Shown here piece after piece: positions 8,138-16,253 of a stretch of 38,905 nt of DNA. A model generated the notes under the pieces. It saw only the letters and a program-made list of their open reading frames with translations. It was not told the DNA's origin and did no database searches. Every line of letters begins with the position of its first letter. Position 1 is the first letter of the stretch. Position numbers and translations under genes: made by a program. Location: assembly GCA_937858825.1 (NCBI GenBank), contig CALMAI010000041.1, positions 1 to 38,905 of the forward strand, given 5' to 3'. This DNA comes from an uncultured Candidatus Peregrinibacteria bacterium. GTDB lineage: Bacteria; Patescibacteriota; Gracilibacteria; UBA1369.

Positions 8138-9592
8138 ATGCTCCCATTTCAAAAAACAACGGTCTATAGAAAAGCGCTCGAAACGCTTCAACAAGTCCTT
8201 CACGAATATACCAGACAAAACGATCCAAACCTGGCCGGACGGCTTCAGGAAGAGGCTTTCGACGTAACCACAAATCTGGCCAAAGCCTTTAGCAAACTCA
8301 AAAAAGATGAGCAAATGCAGCTCAAATCTTCCATTGAAGGAGTAGTGAGCATGATTGCTTTGCTCGATTTATCTCAACAAAGTAAAAACAATATCTCCTC
8401 AGTTAAAAGAGAACTCCTGGTCGATAAGTTGCGATGCCTCCAATCCGACATTGAAAATTTTAAAAAGACGCAGAAAAAAATTCTGATCCTCAGCGCCAAA
8501 ATGGGCCACGGCCACATGAGTGCCTCATCGGCGATTGAAGAAGCGATCCAGGAACGCTACGGCTACGATTACGATGTTGAAATCATCGACTTTGTTGAAC
8601 TGCTCAGCTCCACCATGAACGCGTTTTCAAAAAGATATTATGAAAGTTCGGTGAAGTTCGCCCCAAACATGTACAAACTCCTCTACGAAAGCTCCAACAA
8701 AAACGTCCAGATCATCAAACTCTTGAACCAAATCAACTATCCATTTGTCCTCTCTAAAATCAAAAAATTTTTTGAAGAAAAACAGCCGGCATTGCTCATC
8801 TCAACCTTCCCAATCTGGAACTACCTGGCCGCTGATATCTGGAAAAAATACAACAAAGATGCCAAGTTCATTAGTGTTGTAACCGATTCAATCACCATCC
8901 ACAACAGCTGGGTCCTGGCCGATACCGACCACTACATCGTGGCCAACGAAGACACCAAACAGTCACTCATTGATTTGGGTGAACAGGAGGAAAAGATCAA
9001 AACATTGGGATTCCCGGTGAAGCTGGATTTCATGGAAAACATCGACCAAAAAGCTTTCCTGAAGAAGTTAAAACTCAATCCTAAAAAGAAGACGATCCTC
9101 TTTTTGCCGACCTCACAAGGAACACGCAAAAACCAAAAAATCGTTAAAAGTATTATGGAGTTTGATCCACACGTAAACCTGATAATCATTACCGGACGCG
9201 ACTCAAAGAACAAACCAAAACTGGAAAAAATCACATCAGGAAGAGAAAACGTTCGCATTATTGGATGGACCAATAAAATGTCTGACTTCATTAAAGCTGC
9301 GGATATTGTAGTCACCAAAGCCGGTGGAGCAACCATCATGGAATGTATTGCCGCCGCCAAACCAATGATTATCACCTCTGTGATTCCAGGGCAGGAAGAA
9401 GGAAACGCCCAGCTTATCAAAAAATATCACCTTGGAATTGTATGTGGATCACGCGACAACATCGCCGAGCATATCGACTACATCAACAAAAACCGCTCAA
9501 CTTTCGACCGTTATCTCACAAAACAGAGCAACCCAAAAGCCGCGCTCGACATTGCTGAATTCATCCACGAACTACTGGAAGCCGAGGTTTAA
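8138..9592 (+). CDS. Four-helix-bundle domain fused to MGDG-synthase-like glycosyltransferase
   Basis: 484 aa in two parts. Residues 5-90 look like a 23S-rRNA intervening-sequence-type four-helix bundle: TTVYRKALETLQQVL, then helices with NLAKAF in the place of the family's NIAEG. From residue 113 a processive diacylglycerol glycosyltransferase (UgtP or MGDG synthase type, GT28) begins with ILSAKMGHGHMSAS, the glycine/histidine loop of that family. Its C-terminal half carries the nucleotide-sugar motif VTKAGGATIMECIAAAKP followed by GQEEGNAQLI. The likely role is adding sugar to a membrane lipid from a UDP-sugar; donor and acceptor are not readable. No signal peptide or membrane span is seen, as expected for a peripheral enzyme. 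It has its own promoter. The enzyme family is well supported; the N-terminal family is recognised from pattern only. Confidence 0.85.
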   Translation: MLPFQKTTVYRKALETLQQVLHEYTRQNDPNLAGRLQEEAFDVTTNLAKAFSKLKKDEQMQLKSSIEGVVSMIALLDLSQQSKNNISSVKRELLVDKLRCLQSDIENFKKTQKKILILSAKMGHGHMSASSAIEEAIQERYGYDYDVEIIDFVELLSSTMNAFSKRYYESSVKFAPNMYKLLYESSNKNVQIIKLLNQINYPFVLSKIKKFFEEKQPALLISTFPIWNYLAADIWKKYNKDAKFISVVTDSITIHNSWVLADTDHYIVANEDTKQSLIDLGEQEEKIKTLGFPVKLDFMENIDQKAFLKKLKLNPKKKTILFLPTSQGTRKNQKIVKSIMEFDPHVNLIIITGRDSKNKPKLEKITSGRENVRIIGWTNKMSDFIKAADIVVTKAGGATIMECIAAAKPMIITSVIPGQEEGNAQLIKKYHLGIVCGSRDNIAEHIDYINKNRSTFDRYLTKQSNPKAALDIAEFIHELLEAEV

Positions 9593-9657
9593 AGCTTGGA
9601 GAAGCAATCGTGCAGCCTCGAAGAGCGAAGCCTCTCCGAAACAAATGTATGATGCGA

Positions 9658-11643
9658 CTACAAAGCCGCCTCGTAAACCTGCGTTTCATCGAGGAGATAG
9701 ATCTTATTCGTGTCTTTATCCACCCACATATCACGAATATCGCCAAGATCATCAAATACCATTTGGCGGGTATAGGTCGCACCACCAGTCCGGTCATCTT
9801 TAAAGTAAACGAGCACGCGCTTCTTAGCTGGCTCAAGAACATAAATCGCCCCCATATCCACCTCGGTGTAAATCTTTGTCGGACTCTCTACAGGATCGGT
9901 CGGCTCTTTCTTAATTGGGAAATCTTCACGGTTTCCGCTAAAGAGTTTGGTGATATACCCATCATTATTCAAAACATACACGTTGATATCTGTCGCCAGA
10001 TCTACACCATTCTGAAGATCCGCGTTCACGTTATATGGCTCTCCGCTGTCAAAACTGTCACGCCGTCGGGTGTAGCGCCAGATCTGATTTTCACTCGGAT
10101 CCAAAATGTAGAACCGGTTGCTGTAAGCGTGGATCGCAACACCGTTCTTAAACGCGCCATCCGTTGTATCCACAAAAGTCACCCGATTATCCTTAAACTC
10201 CATTACCTTTCCGGATTTGGTGTAGAAAAGGAGTGAATCGTCTTCATCATAAACCGTTCCCGCAATCACCGTTTCATTGTCATCAATCGTAAGTGGATCC
10301 TGAACCTGATCCAGAATAATTGGATAAAGAGCGTTATATTCATACGCATAAAGAATATCGTTCAACTCCAGAAGCCCCAGGGCGCTCACGTTTTCCCGTT
10401 TTTCAGCAAGGTTTGCAATAACCCGATACTCAGGATGAACAACACCATCCAAGAGGTTTCGCGCATCCTGAATCTGCTCAAGCAGTTCATTAGCCTTTGC
10501 CCGATGGTACCCGGAGTTCAAGACCTCAATCGCTTTACTTTCAGCCTGAATGAGCATCTCTCCAGCTTGATCTTTATTAAACTGACCAGTTGTTTCCGCA
10601 GAACTGATAGTCTCCTGAACCTCATTCAACGTTGCCGCAAAACTCTCAATCTTTTCCTGTTCACTCGCCTGGGCCCGAAGCCACCATACCACCAGTGTTA
10701 AAAGCAAAATTCCGGCAATAATCAAAGCCATGATCTGCTCTTTTGTAAATCCTGCAATCAATCGACCTCCACTTTCCTGCCGGACAGTCGGACTTGTCAC
10801 TCCACCCTTGCGACTCGACGCAAGAGCTGTAACCCTCCGCCTAAGGTCATCAACAGAACCAGTCAATCGATTCAACGCATCTTTCATAGCAGAGCCCCCC
10901 TCATTTCTTTGCCGTGGAGCATTGCTATATGACTCCTCTTTTTCAAGATGTTCCTCAATCTGGCCTTTCTCCGTTGCTGTTAGTTTTTGCGCGCCTTCAG
11001 CAATTCCAACTCCAATAAATCCAACACGGCCCAAAACTTCGGTCATCATATAATCTTTCAACTCACCAAGAGACGAAATCAGGTTCCGCCCACTCAAAAT
11101 CTTGGCCAGATCGGTCTTGCTCACATATCGAAGCAAACGGGTTGAACTCAAAAGCACCAGATCCCCAGGCTCCAAAGTTCCACTGGCAATATTCGCGAAA
11201 TATTCAGCCCCATCATCCTCCCCCAAACCTTCACTCACTGTACTGCAAAGCCGCTTTCGTACAAGATAGGCCTCTGCCTCACCGGTCTGAGTCAGATAAA
11301 GTGTATTATCCACAATCGCGGCGATCAAAATATGCAAATTCCCCAAATAGTCAGAAGCTTTTTCCTCCTTCATCTTCTGCAACGCCTTATTCACAAGACG
11401 AACAGCTTCCTCAAATCGCTCATACGGATCCCTCTCCAAGTCAGCAAAAAAACCTTTCCGAAGAGTATCAAAAACGGTTTCTCCAATAGCCTCGGCTTCA
11501 GCCGGATTATTCTGAATCTCTATATTAATATAGATTTTTCCGCTATTATCGCCACCTTCGCCAATGTCGTATGCGTAATTCTCGACAAAACTTCCTTCGT
11601 CTCTTCCGACAAACAAAAATTCGTGGTGTGTACGGAGTGACAT
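9658..11643 (-). CDS. Membrane protein: degenerate PP2C-like domain, TM helix, propeller-like outer domain
   Basis: 661 aa. Residues 1-215 follow the PP2C phosphatase layout: a strand pair near YAYDIGEGGD, GNLHILIAAIVDNTLYLTQT, GEAEAYLVRK where active enzymes have GDSRAYL, and GDLVLLSSTRLL where they have LLCSDGL. The metal-binding aspartates are therefore missing. A variable basic/Ser linker leads to one membrane helix near 298-320 (IMALIIAGILLLTLVVWWL). A helical stretch follows, then about 240 residues of repeated beta hairpins (FYILDPSENQIWRYTRR, INVYVLNNDGYITKLF, IYVLEPAKKRVLVYF), which suggest a beta-propeller outside the cell. Start: ATG 11643 is preferred, since the TTG seven codons upstream falls at the predicted transcription start. 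It is transcribed divergently from the amidotransferase gene. Function unknown; a sensor or scaffold is inference. Confidence 0.82.
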   Translation of the reverse strand: MSLRTHHEFLFVGRDEGSFVENYAYDIGEGGDNSGKIYINIEIQNNPAEAEAIGETVFDTLRKGFFADLERDPYERFEEAVRLVNKALQKMKEEKASDYLGNLHILIAAIVDNTLYLTQTGEAEAYLVRKRLCSTVSEGLGEDDGAEYFANIASGTLEPGDLVLLSSTRLLRYVSKTDLAKILSGRNLISSLGELKDYMMTEVLGRVGFIGVGIAEGAQKLTATEKGQIEEHLEKEESYSNAPRQRNEGGSAMKDALNRLTGSVDDLRRRVTALASSRKGGVTSPTVRQESGGRLIAGFTKEQIMALIIAGILLLTLVVWWLRAQASEQEKIESFAATLNEVQETISSAETTGQFNKDQAGEMLIQAESKAIEVLNSGYHRAKANELLEQIQDARNLLDGVVHPEYRVIANLAEKRENVSALGLLELNDILYAYEYNALYPIILDQVQDPLTIDDNETVIAGTVYDEDDSLLFYTKSGKVMEFKDNRVTFVDTTDGAFKNGVAIHAYSNRFYILDPSENQIWRYTRRRDSFDSGEPYNVNADLQNGVDLATDINVYVLNNDGYITKLFSGNREDFPIKKEPTDPVESPTKIYTEVDMGAIYVLEPAKKRVLVYFKDDRTGGATYTRQMVFDDLGDIRDMWVDKDTNKIYLLDETQVYEAAL

Positions 11644-11699
11644 AAAACTTGCAGTAAATTCCAAGCAAAAATACTATAAATCTGCACCAAACACAAGTT
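11644..11699. promoter_or_regulatory. Divergent promoter region with overlapping -10 elements
   Basis: This 56-base gap must drive both flanking genes. Plus-strand TATAAA (11675-11680) and minus-strand TATAGT (11678-11673) share four bases. Only one polymerase could occupy the site at a time, so the two genes may be mutually exclusive in initiation. No good -35 is visible on either strand. Confidence 0.45.
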
Positions 11700-12281
11700 A
11701 TGAAAACGCTCATCATCGACAATTACGACTCCTTCACCTATAACCTGGCCCAATATTTTGGAGAGTTGAACGCCAATCCGGTTGTTCACACCAATGACGC
11801 CATCTCTGTTGAAAAAATCAACAGCATAAAACCATCTCACATTGTTATTTCCCCCGGACCTGGAACCGTGGAAAAACCTGACGATTTTGGAGTCTGCGAA
11901 CAAGTCATTCTTACATATATGAATAAACTTCCAATTCTGGGGGTATGCCTTGGACATCAAGGTATTGCCAAAGCACTTGGTGGAAAAATAATCACTGCCC
12001 CAACCATCATGCACGGGAAAAAAAGCATCATTGAACACAACAATGAAGGTATTTTTCAAAACATAAAAAATCCTTTTACAGCTATGCGATATCACTCACT
12101 CTGTATAGACGAAACATCGCTCCCCTCAGAACTCACCATTACCGCCCGTGCCCAGGACGACAACACCATTCAGGCCATTCAACATGACATCCACCCCCTT
12201 TTTGGTATACAATTCCATCCAGAATCCTTTGGAACTCCCGAAGGCAAAACCATACTTTCTAACTTTTTGCGTTATGGCTAA
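11700..12281 (+). CDS. trpG/pabA: Class I glutamine amidotransferase, TrpG/PabA type
   Basis: 193 aa, full length for the family. It releases ammonia from glutamine for a partner chorismate-using synthase (anthranilate or aminodeoxychorismate). The triad is intact: C83 in GVCLGHQG, H173 and E175 in GIQFHPES. Other family marks are IIDNYDSFTYNLAQYF at the start and SPGPG for the oxyanion region. No TrpE, PabB or other partner lies in the window, so the pathway is undecided. The following membrane-protein gene overlaps its end by eight bases (ATGGCTAA). Family is certain; the pathway name is open. Confidence 0.93.
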   Translation: MKTLIIDNYDSFTYNLAQYFGELNANPVVHTNDAISVEKINSIKPSHIVISPGPGTVEKPDDFGVCEQVILTYMNKLPILGVCLGHQGIAKALGGKIITAPTIMHGKKSIIEHNNEGIFQNIKNPFTAMRYHSLCIDETSLPSELTITARAQDDNTIQAIQHDIHPLFGIQFHPESFGTPEGKTILSNFLRYG

Positions 12282-12549
12282 AAAGAACAACGATATGATG
12301 ACCATGAAAGAGAACAAAATGCTGGTAGAAGTAATCACTGGTGGATTTATGGGTTCAATTGCAGGGATTATTCTGGGACTTATTCTTGGATTGCTCATCT
12401 GGTTTATTGCCGGAATCGTAGCATCAGCAGATCCACAATCTTTTAGCACTCATCCTCCGGTAACTGCCATAGCATTCCTGGGAATGGGATTTGGAGCAGT
12501 CATTGGAGCAGTTTTTGGCAGCGTTGTTGGATTAAAACAACGAAAATAA
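12274..12549 (+). CDS. Small membrane protein with glycine-rich helices, 91 aa
   Basis: Starts MAKKNNDMMTMKENKM inside the end of the amidotransferase gene. Two membrane helices follow (IAGIILGLILGLLIWFIAGI and AFLGMGFGAVIGAVFGSVVG), both rich in small-residue spacing of the glycine-zipper kind that favours helix packing. It ends in a basic KQRK tail. No family recognised. The upstream in-frame reading is inside the amidotransferase gene and is not a plausible start. Overlap with the previous gene implies coupled translation. Confidence 0.75.
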   Translation: MAKKNNDMMTMKENKMLVEVITGGFMGSIAGIILGLILGLLIWFIAGIVASADPQSFSTHPPVTAIAFLGMGFGAVIGAVFGSVVGLKQRK

Positions 12550-12553
12550 AGCT

Positions 12554-12582
12554 TTGACAGATCACACCCTTACGGCTAGAAT
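12554..12582 (+). promoter_or_regulatory. Strong sigma70-type promoter for rpmH-rnpA-yidC
   Basis: TTGACA (12554-12559), 17-base spacer, TAGAAT (12577-12582): the best -35 and spacing in the window. Predicted start near 12589 gives an 18-base leader before rpmH. Confidence 0.85.
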
Positions 12583-12606
12583 CATACGGCCCTTTTAAAA
12601 AATATT

Positions 12607-12756
12607 ATGCAAGGCAAACTCAAAAAACGGAAAAGAGCACGAACACATGGCTTTCTGAAGCGAATGGCTTCGAAAACCGGACGCGCAGTGCTGAATCGAC
12701 GCCGAAAAAAAGGCCGCAAACAACTGACCGTTAAGTCAAAAGGAAAGGTTTACTAA
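12607..12756 (+). CDS. rpmH: Ribosomal protein bL34
   Basis: A 49-aa, strongly basic protein of the large ribosomal subunit. The diagnostic core reads [20 protein letters not shown] followed by [12 protein letters not shown], the L34 signature. It has a short C-terminal extension (TVKSKGKVY) beyond the usual 44-46 residues. The gene sits directly before rnpA, the order found across bacteria, behind a strong promoter. Confidence 0.96.
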   Translation: MQGKLKKRKRARTHGFLKRMASKTGRAVLNRRRKKGRKQLTVKSKGKVY

Positions 12757-12759
12757 TAC

Positions 12760-13086
12760 ATGCTTTCTTATAAAACCCGGCTCCGCCGTAGCAGAGTCGA
12801 ACACATTCTCAAAAAAGGTCAGAAACAGGCGAATCAACACTTCAGCATCAAATTTTTACGAGGATCCGGGAATCAAAGCCGATTTGCCGTTGTTGTCAGC
12901 TCGAAAGTAGAGCCAAAAGCCGTTCATCGGAACCATTTAAGAAGAAGAGTTTACGAAGCTCTCAAGCACGCAGAGCAACCTCAAGATCCGGTCGATATGG
13001 TGCTGATAACAAGAAACAGTGTGAAAGAGATGTCGTTTCAAGAGCTCCAAGAAGAAATCAATCGCATCCTGAGCAAGATCACATGA
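12760..13086 (+). CDS. rnpA: Ribonuclease P protein component
   Basis: 108-aa basic protein partner of the RNase P RNA in 5' maturation of tRNAs. The RNR motif is present as RNHLRRRVYEAL, and the central strand reads FAVVVSSKVEPKAVH. It begins three bases after rpmH and its stop TGA overlaps the yidC start (ATGA). No RNase P RNA gene is in the window. Confidence 0.95.
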   Translation: MLSYKTRLRRSRVEHILKKGQKQANQHFSIKFLRGSGNQSRFAVVVSSKVEPKAVHRNHLRRRVYEALKHAEQPQDPVDMVLITRNSVKEMSFQELQEEINRILSKIT

Positions 13087-14321
13087 AAAAAGCAGCCAAT
13101 ATTCTCCAGTACGTCGTCGTTTTCCTCTTGGTCTATATGACCATCAATTTTTTCTTTAATGGAAACCAGGAGCCCGCCTCCGGGAATGACTTTGACGTAA
13201 GCGTTAATAAAGAGCTAAGCCAGAACGAACTGGTGACCGTAAAAGTCAAAAACAACACCGACTTTGAAGCAATCATTGAAGATAACTGTCCAAACGAGCC
13301 ACTCACCGTTAGTAAAAAAGTGAATGGTGAATGGCAAACAGTTCAGGCTACACGAGAAGACTGTGAAGATGCGGCAGACACAACCATTGCTCCCGGCCAA
13401 GAAGCAACAGTCAGCTTTAGTGGATGGAACTACGAACTCTTCAACGAGTTGGGAACCTATAAGGTTGCCGCCGATATTAAAGTGCCGGACAGCCCGGATA
13501 AATCCAAAATCTTCGAATCAAACGAGTTTGAAGTCAAAGAACAGGGATGGTTCTCATTCCTTTGGACTGTTGGTTTCTATCAACCAATTTTCAACGCTCT
13601 TATATATATAACAAGCGTTCTTCCGGGAAACCAACTCGGTTTCGCAATCATCATCCTCACGATTATTATTCGTACCATTTTGCTTATTCCTGCGCACAGA
13701 TCCATGAAGTCTCAGCGCAAAATGCAGGAACTTCAGCCAAAACTCAACAAGCTCCGTGAAAAATACAAAGATAATCAGGAAGCGCTGGCGCGGGAAACTA
13801 TGGCTCTGTGGAAAGATCATAAGGTGAATCCTGCAAGCAGCTGCTTGCCACTCCTGATTCAACTCCCCTTCCTTATCGCTATCTTCTATGTGATTCGAAG
13901 CGGACTAAGCCCGGACAACGTCCACCTTCTTTACGAACCACTCAAAGACTTTTCATTCTCAGCGATTAACACCAACTTCCTGGGAATCCTTGAACTGACT
14001 CAAGTAAACACCTACGTACTTCCACTTATTGTTGGAGGATTGCAGTTCTCACAAATGAAGCTGGCCATGATCCGCAATAAGAAAAAAGCAGCCACCGACT
14101 CACCAGAAAAAGAGAAGAAGAAAAAAGCTCCGGAAATGGAAGTTGCCAACCAAATGATGGTTTACTTTATGCCTGTTATGCTCGCACTTTTCACTGCTTC
14201 CGTACCAGCCGGTGTTGGACTTTACTGGTCCACTTCCACGCTGTATGGTATAGCCCAACAGTTTGTGGTGAACCGCCAGGTTCAGGAAGAAACCTCCTCT
14301 GTGAGGGTTATCAAAAAATAA
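13083..14321 (+). CDS. yidC: Membrane insertase YidC/Oxa1 with Ig-like outer domain
   Basis: 412 aa. Inserts and folds membrane proteins, alone or with Sec. Residues 7-25 form the first membrane helix. Residues 38-152 form an extracytoplasmic domain with C69 and C94 and an Ig-like pattern (LTVSKKVNGEWQTVQ, then TIAPGQEATVSF, then LGTYKVAADI). The insertase core runs from about 155: the hydrophilic-groove arginine is R197 in TIIIRTILLIPA, followed by the cytoplasmic hairpin (QPKLNKLREKYKDNQEALAR) and membrane helices up to GVGLYWSTSTLYGIAQQ. Gram-positive YidC proteins usually lack a large outer domain, and this one does not resemble the proteobacterial P1 domain. It is coupled to rnpA and followed by khpB. 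Confidence 0.95.
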   Translation: MKKAANILQYVVVFLLVYMTINFFFNGNQEPASGNDFDVSVNKELSQNELVTVKVKNNTDFEAIIEDNCPNEPLTVSKKVNGEWQTVQATREDCEDAADTTIAPGQEATVSFSGWNYELFNELGTYKVAADIKVPDSPDKSKIFESNEFEVKEQGWFSFLWTVGFYQPIFNALIYITSVLPGNQLGFAIIILTIIIRTILLIPAHRSMKSQRKMQELQPKLNKLREKYKDNQEALARETMALWKDHKVNPASSCLPLLIQLPFLIAIFYVIRSGLSPDNVHLLYEPLKDFSFSAINTNFLGILELTQVNTYVLPLIVGGLQFSQMKLAMIRNKKKAATDSPEKEKKKKAPEMEVANQMMVYFMPVMLALFTASVPAGVGLYWSTSTLYGIAQQFVVNRQVQEETSSVRVIKK

Positions 14322-14348
14322 TCTATCTATACTTTAATTCTGCACGTC

Positions 14349-14813
14349 ATGGAAATTCTGATCCAAGAAACCGTTGAAGAACTTCTCAATAAACTTTCTA
14401 CTCCTTTCAGAAAAGTCCGGATCGAAGCACAGGAAGATGGAATGTATAGAATTAACATTGAAAGTGAGGAACCAAGCCTGCTCATTGGACACCATGGTGA
14501 AAACATCCACGCCCTCCAAAACATTTTAAGAATCATTCTCTGGAAGAAGAAGCCGGAAGAAAAATTCAGTGTTATGGTTGATGTGGACGATTACCGCAAA
14601 CGACAGGAAGAAAACGTGATCGACCTTGCAGAAAGAAAAGCAGAAGTTGTACGACAAAATCAGGAAGCGCAGTCGCTTCCCCCAATGTCACCATATTTCC
14701 GACGTGTTGTGCACCTCCATCTGGCCAAAAACTACCAGGACGTAGTAACTGAATCAGTAGGCGAAGGAGATTTCCGCTATTTGACGATCAAGCCAAAAGT
14801 TACCAACCAATAG
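14349..14813 (+). CDS. khpB: KH-R3H RNA-binding protein (KhpB/Jag)
   Basis: 154 aa. Single-stranded nucleic-acid binding protein usually encoded after yidC. A KH domain with the GxxG loop is at residues 46-51 (LLIGHHGENIHALQ). An R3H domain carries R118-xxx-H122 (MSPYFRRVVHLHLA) and ends GEGDFRYLTIKP. The N-terminal Jag domain found in many Firmicutes is absent, so this is the short form. A TATACT -10-like element (14328-14333) lies just upstream. In other bacteria KhpB affects division and wall synthesis, and an SLH-RlpA wall protein follows directly here. Confidence 0.93.
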   Translation: MEILIQETVEELLNKLSTPFRKVRIEAQEDGMYRINIESEEPSLLIGHHGENIHALQNILRIILWKKKPEEKFSVMVDVDDYRKRQEENVIDLAERKAEVVRQNQEAQSLPPMSPYFRRVVHLHLAKNYQDVVTESVGEGDFRYLTIKPKVTNQ

Positions 14814-14817
14814 GGCC

Positions 14818-15837
14818 ATGAACCCCATCGCATACAACAAGATCCAGAGACCATTTGCTGCCTTGCTCGTGGCAGTGATCTCCATTGGATTTTCATCGCA
14901 TTTTGTCACAGCACAGGAAGTGGCTCCTTTTCCCGATGTTGAAGAAGGCAATGAGTATTTTGTAGCCGTTTCATATTTAAAAGAGATGGGACTCATTGAA
15001 GGCTACGAAGATGGGACATTCAAACCCTACCAATCCATTAACCGTGCCGAAGCCCTGAAAGTCCTTTTGGGAGCTTTCCCTGAAGAAGGAACAACCACAA
15101 TGGAACCGGCAAGCCCGGACCCGGAACTTTTCCCGGATGTTCTCAGCAGCGATTGGTTTTACGCCTACGTTATGGAAGCCAAAGAGGATGGACTGGTTGA
15201 AGGATACCCAGACGGGCTGTTCCATCCCGAACAAACTATCAACAAAGCAGAAAGCCTTAAAATTGCTCTCATTCGTGAAGGAGGATTCATTCCCGAAGAA
15301 GCAACCGCCATGCCATACACCGATGTTCCAACAACTGAATGGTATGCTCCCTATGCAGAAGTTTCCAAAAACCGCACAATCTTCCTGGAAAGCCGCAGCG
15401 ATGGCGCACTCCATGCCGACGAACTCATGACCCGCGGAGAGTTTGTAAAAATGATCTATCGCATCATGAAAACTGCAGAAGGATCAACCTTTGCCCGGGC
15501 AACATGGTACGGAAGTGCGGGTGTAAACTGGGGAACAGCATCTGGTGAAAAATTCGACTACGCCGCCATGACAGCAGCCCACAAAGACCTTCCATTCGGA
15601 ACAATTATCCGGGTCACCAACGTCGCCAACGGTAAACAAATAGACGTTAAAATTAACGACCGCGGCCCTTATCCAACAGGTCTGGATCTGGACCTCACCG
15701 CAGGCGCATTTGAAGAGATCGCTTCACTTGGAGCCGGCGTTATTATGACCGAATACGAAATTGTAGAAGACCCGACATCTGCTGAAGAACAACCAGTTGA
15801 AGAGCCGAGCCAACTACCTCCTGAATACGGATTTTAA
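14818..15837 (+). CDS. SLH-domain protein with RlpA-like double-psi beta-barrel
   Basis: 339 aa, secreted (signal peptide about residues 1-32, cut near VTAQ). Three SLH repeats occupy about 38-80, 103-146 and 165-212: GYEDGTFKPYQSINRAEALK is the first, GYPDGLFHPEQTINKAESLK the second, and the third is weaker. Residues about 220-312 form an RlpA-like barrel: ATWYGSAGVNWGTASGEKFD, then DLPFGTIIRVTN and DVKINDRGPYPTGLDLDL. RlpA is a lytic transglycosylase acting on peptide-free glycan strands, and SLH repeats bind secondary wall polymer. The combination suggests a wall hydrolase held at the surface. A short acidic, proline-rich tail follows. It starts four bases after khpB. Confidence 0.92.
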   Translation: MNPIAYNKIQRPFAALLVAVISIGFSSHFVTAQEVAPFPDVEEGNEYFVAVSYLKEMGLIEGYEDGTFKPYQSINRAEALKVLLGAFPEEGTTTMEPASPDPELFPDVLSSDWFYAYVMEAKEDGLVEGYPDGLFHPEQTINKAESLKIALIREGGFIPEEATAMPYTDVPTTEWYAPYAEVSKNRTIFLESRSDGALHADELMTRGEFVKMIYRIMKTAEGSTFARATWYGSAGVNWGTASGEKFDYAAMTAAHKDLPFGTIIRVTNVANGKQIDVKINDRGPYPTGLDLDLTAGAFEEIASLGAGVIMTEYEIVEDPTSAEEQPVEEPSQLPPEYGF

Positions 15838-15840
15838 TTT

Positions 15841-16200
15841 ATGGATTTCGAACTCGATATCAGACGGCGCCGCGGGAAAATCATCCCACAAAAAAAAACT
15901 CTCTCCTTACAGGTTAAAAGGAGTATCTCTTTGCTGATCGCAACACTCCTCTTTCTCACCGTGCTCATTAGCATCGTCTACCTGCTCAACACCACCCAAT
16001 CCAACCAAAAAGGATACGTCCTCCAACAGGAACAACTTAAAAAGGACGATCTTCTCCTTCAGGACCGCGACCTTGTTAACGAAATCATCGACGCGCAATC
16101 CTATAACAAGATTGAAGACAGCAATCTGGTCCAGGATATGATTAAACCAGAAAACCCGATTTACGTTGATCCACCACCACCATCCGAAGAGGAAGCCTAA
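15841..16200 (+). CDS. Small single-span membrane protein, FtsL/DivIC-like layout
   Basis: 119 aa. A basic cytoplasmic N-terminus (MDFELDIRRRRGKII) precedes one membrane helix at about 30-49 (SLLIATLLFLTVLISIVYLL), then a Gln/Lys/Asp-rich helix with heptad character (QQEQLKKDDLLLQDRDLVNE) and a proline-rich acidic tail. This is the layout of FtsL/DivIC division proteins, but the sequence alone does not prove membership. It begins three bases after the SLH-RlpA gene, so a wall or division role is plausible by context. Confidence 0.7.
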   Translation: MDFELDIRRRRGKIIPQKKTLSLQVKRSISLLIATLLFLTVLISIVYLLNTTQSNQKGYVLQQEQLKKDDLLLQDRDLVNEIIDAQSYNKIEDSNLVQDMIKPENPIYVDPPPPSEEEA

Positions 16201-16207
16201 AAAACTC

Positions 16208-16235
16208 TAGACTTCTGGCTCTCAAACGATATAAT
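16208..16235 (+). promoter_or_regulatory. Promoter for tRNA-Glu
   Basis: TAGACT (16208-16213), 16-base spacer and a perfect TATAAT (16230-16235). Predicted start near 16242, about 12 bases before the tRNA. Confidence 0.7.
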
Positions 16236-16253
16236 GCTTTGGCGAAATTGCGC

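Noticed and set aside
9593-9657. Terminator between the convergent glycosyltransferase and PP2C-like genes
   Set aside because: Only imperfect GAAG/CTTC-type repeats without a T run are visible, so no terminator is listed.
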